Positions 1 to 8,340 of a stretch of DNA of 64,000 nucleotides are shown piece by piece. Position numbers and translations under genes: made by a program. How positions within the stretch are numbered: position 1 is the stretch's first letter; each line of letters begins with the position of its first letter. Under the pieces are notes generated by a model that searched no databases, had not been told where the DNA came from, and worked only from the letters and a program-made list of their open reading frames with translations. The DNA is from Balneola sp. MJW-20. GTDB taxonomy: Bacteria > Bacteroidota > Rhodothermia > Balneolales > Balneolaceae. The DNA is taken from NCBI RefSeq assembly GCF_040811775.1, contig NZ_JBFNXW010000001.1:868001-932000 (forward strand), written 5' to 3'.

Positions 1-786
1 TACCGGTGCAAAAAGATCTATAAAGCGAGTGGAATATTCTCTGGGATCGAATTCCAGGCGATATCTTTCTTCCGGGTGAATAGGCAGCAGATCTTCGAAA
101 TCCTGACGATTGTCCATATCATGAGGTATACGACCATTTACCCCTTCAATACGAAGCAATGCAAAGTATCTTTCTCCAACTTTGGGTGGACGAATGATCC
201 CGATCACAACATCTCCCTGCTTCAGTCTGAAACGTTTTATCTGAGAGGGTGATACATAAATATCATCCGGACTGGCTTTATAATTATAATTCACTGACCG
301 CAGGAAGCCATAACCATCCGGCAGGATCTCCAGAGTACCTTCATTAAACAAATAAGGCCCAAGATCCGGCTCCAGTTCTTCAATTCGTTCTTTCAGAGTA
401 GGCGCGTCAGACTCAGGCAGCTGATCATGGTCATGATTCTTTCTCTTGCGCTTGTTTCCCCGGTTATTACGGTTCTTGTTAGAATGATTTTTTGACTTAT
501 CCTCGTCTTTCTCTTTCTCTTTTTTATAGGATACGATGTGGCTCTGGCCACCGTACGAGGTCAGTTCTTCATCTGATCGGGTTGAATCGTGACGGGCACG
601 ATCATCACCTCTTTCATTCATTTCTTTTGCTTTTGCCCGGATGTTATCGGCTAATTCCTGCTTGCGTACACCTGTAACGCGTTTAATACCAATGGATTTG
701 GCCAACGTCTGTAGTTCATGAAGTTTCTTCTTCTCAAGAGAGTCTAACTCCGCGGCCGAAATTCCGGCGGGCTGCTTGTCTGACAT
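1..786 (-). CDS. rho: Transcription termination factor Rho, N-terminal part (cut by window start)
   Basis: The first 262 codons of Rho, the hexameric RNA-dependent ATPase that ends transcription. The ATG is at 786, and the frame stays open to base 1, so the ATPase domain lies outside the window. Residues about 12-50 form the small Rho N domain (LDSLEKKKLHELQTLAK). About 70-125 is a strongly charged Lys/Asn/Arg/Asp/His insert, as is common in Bacteroidota Rho. From about 140 comes the RNA-binding cold-shock-like domain (LEILPDGYGFLRS, DIYVSPSQIKRF, GDVVIG). The 112 bp between it and folC suggests separate transcription. The family call is firm; nothing can be said about the missing C-terminus. 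Confidence 0.95.
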   Translation of the reverse strand, partial: MSDKQPAGISAAELDSLEKKKLHELQTLAKSIGIKRVTGVRKQELADNIRAKAKEMNERGDDRARHDSTRSDEELTSYGGQSHIVSYKKEKEKDEDKSKNHSNKNRNNRGNKRKRKNHDHDQLPESDAPTLKERIEELEPDLGPYLFNEGTLEILPDGYGFLRSVNYNYKASPDDIYVSPSQIKRFRLKQGDVVIGIIRPPKVGERYFALLRIEGVNGRIPHDMDNRQDFEDLLPIHPEERYRLEFDPREYSTRFIDLFAPV

Positions 787-898
787 AAAAATAGACTGTT
801 ATACTAGGTTTTCTAAATATTGGGATGAATATCGGTATTACCGTCTTTTCAAGTAGATACAGAGGATATTCAATCAGGTAAGGACGAATGATTGCGGT

Positions 899-2158
899 TC
901 AATTATTTTGATCAATCTGTGATATCCACCGCTTAACGATGGGATAAAAGTAAAAACTTCCCGCAAAAATTACTAATGATGTCTTTAATTCATTTAAAAT
1001 AGATTCATAGTTCGATTCGGTCACTTCTTTAAGGTCGATCAAATCCTTCATATCTGCTATTGAAGCGGCTCTACTCCCCTCCTGAGCCACATAATAGATA
1101 TCTCCGAATCCATTCAAAAGATCGGTCACTTTTTTATTCACTTTATCTTTCATAAGCGAAAGAAATAATACTGGGGTCCTGTCGGCAGATATTTCTCTTA
1201 TTGTCTGCAAAGAAGACAGTAATGCTTCCTCATTGTGTGCCCCGGAAAAATACCAGTCAGATACCCCACTCAATTTTTCAAAGCGGCCGCTGACTCCTTT
1301 AAAATTCTCCAAACTCTCCCTGATCGTAGTTTTACCGACCGGCCATTCATCCTGCAGTGTGCGGCACACCAATATGGTCATAGCCACATTCCATTTATTT
1401 ACCGGTTCAATGAAATTCGTCTGGAATGAACTCCCGCTCTCAAGGCTCACCTGCCCATTATAGAAATCCGGCCTTAATTCCGTTGCGTGAAAGGATGGGC
1501 TATCCATTCTTTTACAGACTTTGTTGATCACTTTCAATGCAGACTCAGGGAGCTTACCAACAACCACCGGCCGGTTTCGTTTTATTATACCTGCTTTTTC
1601 AGCTGCGATCTCTTCAATGGTGTTCCCAAGAATATCGGTATGGTCCAGCGAAATACTGGTAATAACAGAGAGCTCCGGTTCAATGATATTGGTCGCATCC
1701 AGCCTTCCACCCAGTCCGGTCTCAATCACAGCCAGTTCGACATTTTTCTTACTGAAATACCAGAAAGCCAGTGCAGTACTGATCTCAAAATAGCTGAGCT
1801 TATACTTTTTTATAGCGGTAAGGTATTCGTTGAAGAAGTTTAACATCTCCGAATCCCGGATCTCTTCACCGTTGACCTTCACCCTTTCGTTATAACGAAG
1901 CAGATGAGGTGAGGTAAACAATCCGGTTTTAATACCGCTATTTCGGTATACCCATTCAATAAGAGAGGAAGTTGTACCTTTTCCATTGGTTCCGGCTACG
2001 TGTACAGAGGCAAAATTCAGATGGATATTTCCGGCCTGTTCACAGAAACTGCGAATATTATCCAGACTGTAATTAACGGAACCTACTCCTGATGTCTGAA
2101 ACTTGGGAATCTGATCCAGATATTTAAACAATTCATCTATATGCTTAAAGCGATTCAT
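899..2158 (-). CDS. folC: Bifunctional folylpolyglutamate synthase/dihydrofolate synthase
   Basis: A 419-aa Mur-ligase-family enzyme that adds glutamate to dihydropteroate or folate using ATP, in the cytoplasm. The P-loop AGTNGKGTTSS is at residues 55-65. Other FolC landmarks are FTSPHLLRYNERVKVNG, a Mg-site region ETGLGGRLDATN, and SLDHTDILGNT. The length is normal for the family. The start overlaps the end of the aminotransferase gene by 14 bp, so the two are probably translationally coupled. An aminotransferase of the PabC type next door fits a folate pair. It is the last gene of a near-gapless series that begins with the LacI/GH13 genes, although an internal promoter is possible. Confidence 0.93.
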   Translation of the reverse strand: MNRFKHIDELFKYLDQIPKFQTSGVGSVNYSLDNIRSFCEQAGNIHLNFASVHVAGTNGKGTTSSLIEWVYRNSGIKTGLFTSPHLLRYNERVKVNGEEIRDSEMLNFFNEYLTAIKKYKLSYFEISTALAFWYFSKKNVELAVIETGLGGRLDATNIIEPELSVITSISLDHTDILGNTIEEIAAEKAGIIKRNRPVVVGKLPESALKVINKVCKRMDSPSFHATELRPDFYNGQVSLESGSSFQTNFIEPVNKWNVAMTILVCRTLQDEWPVGKTTIRESLENFKGVSGRFEKLSGVSDWYFSGAHNEEALLSSLQTIREISADRTPVLFLSLMKDKVNKKVTDLLNGFGDIYYVAQEGSRAASIADMKDLIDLKEVTESNYESILNELKTSLVIFAGSFYFYPIVKRWISQIDQNN

Positions 2159-2996
2159 TCCGAACCTTTTTATCGTATAACATCTGAAGTTTACGGATCA
2201 CGGGATGGTCTGCATTAAACTCCCGGTAACCGATCGTACTTACTCCTCTGATCCCCATCAGAGCATTGGTGCAAAAAAATGCCTCTGCATTATGGACCTC
2301 TTCCTTTCCAAACTTTCCGGTATTTAGTTCGTAGCCTGCTTCCCGGATCAGCTCTATTACTACAGACCGGGTAATACCAGGAAGCAGATCACATGCTTCG
2401 GATGGAGTAAAGATCTCATCGCCCTCCACCCAGAATACGTTTGCTATGGTAGTTTCACTGATATCTCCATCCAGGCTCAGCATGATCCCGTCTTCAAAGC
2501 CTTTCAATGCTGCCTCGCGAGCAGCAATGATGTAATTAAGTCCGTTGGTCCACTTATACTTCCTGCTTAAGGCTGCGTCCGGTATACAGGGTGTGGTCAG
2601 AAAATCCAGCCTGAGAGCGTTGGTTTTTTCAGTTACGGGGCTACACTGGATCATCCAGTCATGGTCGGACTCATTACTTGAATACCCTCTTCCTCCTTTT
2701 CGCCAGCATTGTGTTCGGATCATCACATCCCTGCCGCCCATTTTGTTTTTGCTGACGAGGTCTTCTATCATCTGTGCAAATTCATCTGAACTGAAACTGA
2801 GCCTGATGCCCAGATAATTCAGTCCATCCCTGAGGCGGTCATAGTGCGCAGGAAGCGCAAAGTAATATCCATCATAACCTCTTAGGGTATCAAAGCAGCC
2901 ATCTCCATACATCTGGCCTCGGTTCAGAGGACTGATGCAGGCATCATCTGATTCTACCATTTTTCCATTCAGTATGATGATCTCATCAACCGGCAT
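2145..2996 (-). CDS. Class IV aminotransferase, probably aminodeoxychorismate lyase
   Basis: A 283-aa PLP-dependent fold-type IV enzyme. Typical features are the N-terminal NGKMVESDDACISPLNRGQMYGDG block, a Lys in the KYKWTNGLNYI segment that is the candidate Schiff-base residue, EDGIMLSLDGDISETTIANVFW (cofactor-phosphate region), and TPSEACDLLPGITR near the end. Relatives include 4-amino-4-deoxychorismate lyase (PabC), branched-chain aminotransferase (IlvE) and D-amino-acid aminotransferase. The short length and the 14-bp overlap with folC favour PabC in folate synthesis. That assignment comes from context, not from a diagnostic residue. The gene starts 2 bp after the thioredoxin-like gene ends. 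Confidence 0.8.
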   Translation of the reverse strand: MPVDEIIILNGKMVESDDACISPLNRGQMYGDGCFDTLRGYDGYYFALPAHYDRLRDGLNYLGIRLSFSSDEFAQMIEDLVSKNKMGGRDVMIRTQCWRKGGRGYSSNESDHDWMIQCSPVTEKTNALRLDFLTTPCIPDAALSRKYKWTNGLNYIIAAREAALKGFEDGIMLSLDGDISETTIANVFWVEGDEIFTPSEACDLLPGITRSVVIELIREAGYELNTGKFGKEEVHNAEAFFCTNALMGIRGVSTIGYREFNADHPVIRKLQMLYDKKVRNESL

Positions 2997-2998
2997 GA

Positions 2999-3520
2999 TC
3001 AGTATGCTTTGAGAGTGTCCAGGCCGGCTCCGATCTCATAACCAACATGAGTATGCGCCACTTTTCCCCTTTTCAGGTAAATATAGGTGGGTATTCCGGG
3101 TACTTTAAGATGATTGTACAGCCGGGTACCGTCAACATATATAAATCCGGGAAATTCGGAGGGGTCCGGTTTAGACTCGGTCACGTCCATTACCAGAGCT
3201 GCTATTATTTGTAAACTGGAGTCATCATAGGCTGCGCTGAACTGAGTGATCTCTTTCATCAGAGCTTCTGACTTTTCTGACCAGCTGGCCCAGAAAACCA
3301 ATACTTGTTCTTCACCTTGCCACTCGTTCAGCTTCAGCATACCATCTTGCCCGATCCTTGGAAGCTCCATGGTCAAAAGAGAATCAGAGACCGCTACATT
3401 CTCTTCGAACTCAACCTGCTGTTTATTCTTAAAGGAAAAGGATGAGATGATTATACCAATGGTCGTAATTCCCGCCAGCACCAGCATAAACGGGATAAAA
3501 TGCTTTTGCTTTAATTTCAT
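2999..3520 (-). CDS. Membrane-anchored thioredoxin-fold protein without CxxC
   Basis: 173 aa with one N-terminal membrane segment (about residues 9-28) and a thioredoxin/TlpA-like domain facing the periplasm. The active-site loop reads FWASWSEKSEALMKE: both redox cysteines of the usual WCxxC are Ser (S81 and S84). The cis-proline loop (VPGIPTYIYLKRGKV, Pro144) and the final strand are kept, and I see no cysteine in the protein. It therefore has the fold but cannot do thiol-disulfide exchange, and may act as a chaperone or binding module. It sits between a GH13 lipoprotein gene (36 bp) and the aminotransferase gene (2 bp). The fold call is good; the role is unknown. Confidence 0.75.
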   Translation of the reverse strand: MKLKQKHFIPFMLVLAGITTIGIIISSFSFKNKQQVEFEENVAVSDSLLTMELPRIGQDGMLKLNEWQGEEQVLVFWASWSEKSEALMKEITQFSAAYDDSSLQIIAALVMDVTESKPDPSEFPGFIYVDGTRLYNHLKVPGIPTYIYLKRGKVAHTHVGYEIGAGLDTLKAY

Positions 3521-3556
3521 GGGATTAAGTTAAGGGAGAAATGGGAGGATTCAGAA

Positions 3557-5410
3557 TTAAGGACTCAGGATATATACACTTCCTGATACGGCGGGGATCT
3601 GTATAACGATCTCGTCACCGGCAACCGAGGCTAAACTCATGCTCATTACGTTCTGAGAACCGGTACTGCTGTTCAGTTCAGCGATCGTGTTTATCTCCAT
3701 TCCTATTTCTGCTAAAGGAATTCTCAGTGTTCCCTGATCGGCTGAACGATTAAGCACCACGAGTATGGGATCCTCTCCTTCTTTTTCCCGTATAAATGCT
3801 ACCATTTTGCTTTCCGGGTCCTGATACAGAAATCGTCCCTTACCGGTTTTAAGTACTTCATTTTCTTCGCGAATCGATATAAGCGACTGATAGTACCCGA
3901 ATAGGTCCTCATCAAAATTATTATCATCTGACGGGCGAGAAGCTCCCAGTGGGTGAGAATCTTCGGTCTCATATTCATTTTCTGGCCAGACCATAGGTTT
4001 TCGGTCATCCGGATCATCCGCTCCCCACATCCCTGCCTCAGTGCCGTAATAGATCATCGGAGCACCCTCCCAGGTAAACTGAAATAGAGCAACCAGCCGC
4101 TGGATCATTCTTTCCTCGTCATTTGGTTTGCGAACGTCAAAGTCTGCATTATCCCTGAGGCCTCCGTTGCGGTCATATTCAAGTCCGGGATTTACGATAA
4201 CAGATGCAAGCCGTGCGGTATCATGACTATCCATCAGGTTTTGGAGGATATGCTCTGAGCCGTCCGGATATTCCTCCCTTATCTGTTCAAGACGATTCAC
4301 AAATTCCACTGTGCTGATCCTATCATCAATCAGAAAGTCTTTGGCTGCATAGGCAAAACGATAATTCATTACCGAAGTGAACATCTCCCCACTTATGTAT
4401 TCCTTTGCTTTGTCGGTCCAGATCTCAGCCACGGTAACAGCTTGCGGATTCAGGTCATATACCAGCGCATGCCATTCCTTCCAGAATTCTAAGCCCACTT
4501 CTTCAGCCACATCCAGTCGCCATCCATCTATCCCGTCTGAGGTATCACCGTCCCCGTTGGGGTCCATCCATCTCCGGGTAACTGCAAAAACATACTCTTT
4601 CACGGGAGCAACCAGATTTCCATCTTCTTCTCTGAATACCGGCAATCCCTTGAATCCCCACCAGCCTTCATAGTCGAATTCACTACTGTCCTTAGTCGCT
4701 GGGTCATCAAAGGAATGAACGATATACCAGTCTTTAAAGGCCGAGTTCTGCTGATTTTTGATCAGATCTTCAAAGGCCCAGAATTCAGTACCGCTGTGGT
4801 TGAATACTCCGTCGATTACCACCTTTATATCTCTGGCATGAGCCTGCTCTATGAGCTTCAGGAATAATGAATCTGCTGAAGTCCACTGCCAGGTTTCCGG
4901 GTCAGATGGATCCTCATTATTAAACTGATCTACATCTCCTTCCGGGTTGGGACCGAAATTACGGTCAATGTGGTGAAAATAAGAACCGTCGTATTTATGA
5001 AGTGATTGCGCATCAAATACCGGGTTAAAGTAGATCGCATTAATACCCAGTTCCTTCAGGTAATCGAGTTTATTGATGACACCCTGCAGATCACCGCCGT
5101 ACCGTCGCTCGAAAACGGTACCATAAAAATCATCAGAATCATTTAATTCCCATGCAGCCCGGTCATACCAGTCACCGGTCCAGGAAGAGATCTGCCATCC
5201 TTCTGGTCCCCTTGCACGGACCCTGTCTGGGTCGTTATCCCGGTCACCATTATTAAATCGCTCCGGAAAAATCTGATACCAGGTGATTCCTTTTGCCCAT
5301 TCGGGGGCTATATATTCTCTCTTTTTTTCCTTTTCAGAGCATGAAATGACAGAGAGTAAAGCCAGTATCAGTAAGATTTTTAGTATAAGTTTCATGCTGT
5401 TAAAGATCAC
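3557..5410 (-). CDS. GH13 alpha-glucan hydrolase lipoprotein (neopullulanase/cyclomaltodextrinase-like)
   Basis: A 617-aa alpha-amylase-family enzyme for alpha-1,4 (possibly alpha-1,6) glucan bonds. It begins with a lipoprotein signal (lipobox LSVISC, Cys24), so it should be membrane-anchored outside the cytoplasm. GH13 regions: VVIDGVFNHSG (about 197-207), nucleophile D300 in IDGWRLDVAEE, acid/base E329 in VTVAEIWTD, and D397 in LMDSHDTARL. The opening GITWYQIFPERFNNGD is typical of the neopullulanase/cyclomaltodextrinase group, but the usual N-terminal starch-binding domain is missing. A C-terminal beta-sandwich follows. The start overlaps the MFS transporter stop by 4 bp, so the two are coupled. 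Met6 is an alternative start. Confidence 0.9.
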   Translation of the reverse strand: MIFNSMKLILKILLILALLSVISCSEKEKKREYIAPEWAKGITWYQIFPERFNNGDRDNDPDRVRARGPEGWQISSWTGDWYDRAAWELNDSDDFYGTVFERRYGGDLQGVINKLDYLKELGINAIYFNPVFDAQSLHKYDGSYFHHIDRNFGPNPEGDVDQFNNEDPSDPETWQWTSADSLFLKLIEQAHARDIKVVIDGVFNHSGTEFWAFEDLIKNQQNSAFKDWYIVHSFDDPATKDSSEFDYEGWWGFKGLPVFREEDGNLVAPVKEYVFAVTRRWMDPNGDGDTSDGIDGWRLDVAEEVGLEFWKEWHALVYDLNPQAVTVAEIWTDKAKEYISGEMFTSVMNYRFAYAAKDFLIDDRISTVEFVNRLEQIREEYPDGSEHILQNLMDSHDTARLASVIVNPGLEYDRNGGLRDNADFDVRKPNDEERMIQRLVALFQFTWEGAPMIYYGTEAGMWGADDPDDRKPMVWPENEYETEDSHPLGASRPSDDNNFDEDLFGYYQSLISIREENEVLKTGKGRFLYQDPESKMVAFIREKEGEDPILVVLNRSADQGTLRIPLAEIGMEINTIAELNSSTGSQNVMSMSLASVAGDEIVIQIPAVSGSVYILSP

Positions 5411-6933
5411 TCATCCACATCATCCACGAACTTCATACTGAGTGCAGCTATGATCATGGTGATCCCGCCGAGGATCAAAGCATAAACCGCCTCTCCTCCA
5501 AAGAACGACCGGGTTACATATCCCAGGATCGTGGCCGCCAGTAACTGCGGAAGTACGATAAAGAAATTAAAAATACCCATATATAATCCCATTTTACTGG
5601 CAGGAAGCGAACCAGCCAGGATAGCATAGGGCATTGCCAGTATGGAAGCCCAGGCGATACCCACTCCTATCATAGAAATGATCAGCATATTGGGGTCGGA
5701 CCAGAAATAAACAGAGATAAGACCCAGTCCACCAAGTATCAGAGACAGGGAATGAACAAATTTTCGACTGGTTAATTTAGCCAGCGGAGCAAGCCCGAAA
5801 GCAACGATCGCAGCCACCCCATTATATACTCCGAACATCACTCCTACCCAGTCAGCGCCGGTATTATAGAGTGCGGAGGTTGTATCACTGGTTCCGTAAA
5901 TATGAGCAGTGACGGCAGAAGTGGTATAGATCCACATTGCAAAAAGTGCAAACCAGGAAAAGAACTGAACCAGCGCCAACTGCTTCATGGTCTTAGGCAT
6001 ATTGATCATATCATGCATGACCACTACCAGTCCATTATTGGTGTTTCCGCCTTTTTGCAGCATTCCGGCAATGGCAGCGATTATTCCAACTGCCGCAAGT
6101 CCAATGGTTGCAACATATACTTCTTTATCGAGTGCATAAAGGTAAGTCAGATAGGTTAAGATGACTCCGGATACCATAAAGCCAAAACCAAGAGTGATCT
6201 TCTTCTGCCCATCTCCTGCCTCAATGGGCACCTCTCGGAGAGCGTCGGGATCTTCGATCTTGTCCTTCTCCGCCGCCTCAAATTCTTCCAGCTCCTCAGG
6301 ACTGTATTCCTTTGTCCTCATCACAGTCCATGTAACTGCTGTAATAAAAGCGATGGCTCCCAGGTAAAATGACCATCGTACGGATGGCGGAATGATCCCT
6401 TCCGGAGCTGTATTAGCCACTCCAAACCAGTTGGTCATCATCCATGGCAAAGCAGAGGCAATAACCGCACCGGTTCCGATAAAAAAGCTTTGCATGGCAA
6501 ATCCTTTAGTTCTTTGTTCGGATGGAAGCATATCTCCCACAAAAGCCCGAAACGGCTCCATGGAAATGTTGATAGAGGCATCCATGATCCAAAGCATACC
6601 GGCAGCTATCCATAGTACCGGAGAATTCGGCATGATCACTAGTGCTATAGATGCCGCTATGGCGCCAAACAGGAAATATGGCCGGCGGCGACCTAAACGA
6701 GTCCAGGTTCGGTCACTGAAATAACCAATAATCGGCTGAACAATCAGACCGGTAAGCGGGGCTGCGATCCAGAGTATTGGAATATCATCAACACTCGCTC
6801 CAAGGGTCTCAAAGATCCGGCTTACATTAGCATTCTGAAGTGCAAATCCGAACTGAATGCCCAGAAAGCCAAAGCTCATATTCCAGATCTGCCAGAAGCT
6901 TAGTTTCGGTCTTGATTTAGGCGTGTTATCCAT
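5407..6933 (-). CDS. MFS sugar:cation symporter (maltodextrin/sucrose type)
   Basis: A 508-aa inner-membrane carrier with about twelve membrane segments. The short FSDRTWTRLGRRRPYFLFGA stretch between helices 2 and 3 is the signature of the GPH/SLC45-like branch of the major facilitator superfamily, whose members carry maltose, sucrose or related glucosides with H+ or Na+. A charged cytoplasmic loop (about residues 215-245, Glu/Asp rich) lies in the middle. It sits between GH13 genes, 4 bp overlapped with one and 27 bp from the other, so the likely substrate is the maltose or maltodextrin they release. The family is firm; the substrate is inferred from context. Confidence 0.88.
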   Translation of the reverse strand: MDNTPKSRPKLSFWQIWNMSFGFLGIQFGFALQNANVSRIFETLGASVDDIPILWIAAPLTGLIVQPIIGYFSDRTWTRLGRRRPYFLFGAIAASIALVIMPNSPVLWIAAGMLWIMDASINISMEPFRAFVGDMLPSEQRTKGFAMQSFFIGTGAVIASALPWMMTNWFGVANTAPEGIIPPSVRWSFYLGAIAFITAVTWTVMRTKEYSPEELEEFEAAEKDKIEDPDALREVPIEAGDGQKKITLGFGFMVSGVILTYLTYLYALDKEVYVATIGLAAVGIIAAIAGMLQKGGNTNNGLVVVMHDMINMPKTMKQLALVQFFSWFALFAMWIYTTSAVTAHIYGTSDTTSALYNTGADWVGVMFGVYNGVAAIVAFGLAPLAKLTSRKFVHSLSLILGGLGLISVYFWSDPNMLIISMIGVGIAWASILAMPYAILAGSLPASKMGLYMGIFNFFIVLPQLLAATILGYVTRSFFGGEAVYALILGGITMIIAALSMKFVDDVDE

Positions 6934-6960
6934 AGTTTGATTTCTGTGTAATTAAATAAA

Positions 6961-8340
6961 TTATTTTACGAATATGACCCATTCATTTGGACTTAAACTT
7001 ACGGAGTCTGAGGTCACCAATATACTTTCTGAATTATAGGTCGTATAGGATTCGTCCACACCAAGATCAGCTAATGCCACCTGGTTCATTCCGTTCTCTG
7101 AATTAAAGTTCAAAGCCACAATCACCTCACTTTCTCCTTTTGCTCTTGAATAAGCGAACATCCCTTCGGGCATCTTGATAAATTCAGGTTCAGCACCATA
7201 AGCACCATTCCAAAGTGCTTCCTCATCCCTTTTTAGCTTTAAAAGTGTAGTATATAAGTTCTGATACTCATACCCATCCCATTGGATCGGATCTTTTTCA
7301 AAGAATTCAAGCTGTTCATTTAAACCGGTCTCCTGACCATTATAGATCAGCGGCATGCCTGATATTGTTGCAGACAAAACGGCAAAATTCTCAAAATTAT
7401 CGCCGTACATAGCAGAATCCGAACCGGTCCAGGAATTTTCATCATGATTGGAAGTAAAATACATACGGTAAGCAGATCTTGGGAAGCGTTTCTCATTATC
7501 ATTGATCAGTTCAGTCAGATCTGTAAAGGTGCTGTCTCCTTTCGCAACTTCCCTGATCATATGCGCATAAGCCCAGGCATAATTCATCTGAAAGGCTTCC
7601 ACCACAAGTTCCGGCTCCCCGTCTTCAGCCAGCATAAATACCGGTTTGATCTGGTTGAGTGAATCGATCGCTTCCACCCAGAAATCCGTGGGCACCATTC
7701 CTGCCACATCACAGCGATATCCGTCTATATCCATATCTCTCACCCAGTATTCCAGGGCCTCGATCATTGCCGCTCTCATATTTTCATTCGTGTAGTCCAG
7801 CTGAATCACATCGGTCCAGTCAGTTCCTCTAGGAGGAATGAATTCACCCTGTTCATTTAATTCATACCAGTCAGGATTTGCGGTCCATGGATTATCCCAA
7901 GCAGTATGATTTGCTACCCAGTCAATGATCACTTTAAAGCCCATTTCATGAGCCTCATCAACCAGTGCACGGAAGTCTTCCTTAGTTCCGAAATTCGGAT
8001 TCACATCCTTATAGTCGGCCACAGAATAATAACTACCTAACGATCCCTTACGGTTAATTTCTCCTATAGGATGAACGGGCATCAGCCATAAGATCCGGAT
8101 TCCCATCTCTTTAAGTCGCGGGAGCTCTTCCCTTACCGCATTGAAAGTCCCTTCTTCAGAGAATTGTCTGACATTGATCTCGTAGATTGATGCATTCTTA
8201 GTCCAGTCCAGTTGCTCCACTTTACTTTGAGGAGGTACCACAGAAGAAGACTGAGGTGCGGGTGCTTCACAGGCTGTGAATGTTAAGGTGGCTATAAGAA
8301 CCAGAACTGCCAGTGAATATTTTGAGAAATTCATTTTCAT
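6961..8340 (-). CDS. GH13 alpha-amylase lipoprotein (short form)
   Basis: A compact 459-aa alpha-amylase-family enzyme with a lipoprotein signal (lipobox TFTAC, Cys24). The barrel begins at once (WTKNASIYEINVRQF, about 46-60). Regions: KVIIDWVANHTAW (about 136-148), nucleophile D211 in IDGYRCDVAGM, acid/base E239 in FMLAEDGEPE and D300 in FTSNHDENSW. The residue before the nucleophile is Cys, less common than Leu or Phe. There is no carbohydrate-binding domain. It probably trims maltodextrins in the periplasm or at the outer membrane before MFS uptake. Its start and the preceding gene's stop share one base, so it is co-translated with it. Confidence 0.9.
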   Translation of the reverse strand: MKMNFSKYSLAVLVLIATLTFTACEAPAPQSSSVVPPQSKVEQLDWTKNASIYEINVRQFSEEGTFNAVREELPRLKEMGIRILWLMPVHPIGEINRKGSLGSYYSVADYKDVNPNFGTKEDFRALVDEAHEMGFKVIIDWVANHTAWDNPWTANPDWYELNEQGEFIPPRGTDWTDVIQLDYTNENMRAAMIEALEYWVRDMDIDGYRCDVAGMVPTDFWVEAIDSLNQIKPVFMLAEDGEPELVVEAFQMNYAWAYAHMIREVAKGDSTFTDLTELINDNEKRFPRSAYRMYFTSNHDENSWTGSDSAMYGDNFENFAVLSATISGMPLIYNGQETGLNEQLEFFEKDPIQWDGYEYQNLYTTLLKLKRDEEALWNGAYGAEPEFIKMPEGMFAYSRAKGESEVIVALNFNSENGMNQVALADLGVDESYTTYNSESILVTSDSVSLSPNEWVIFVK

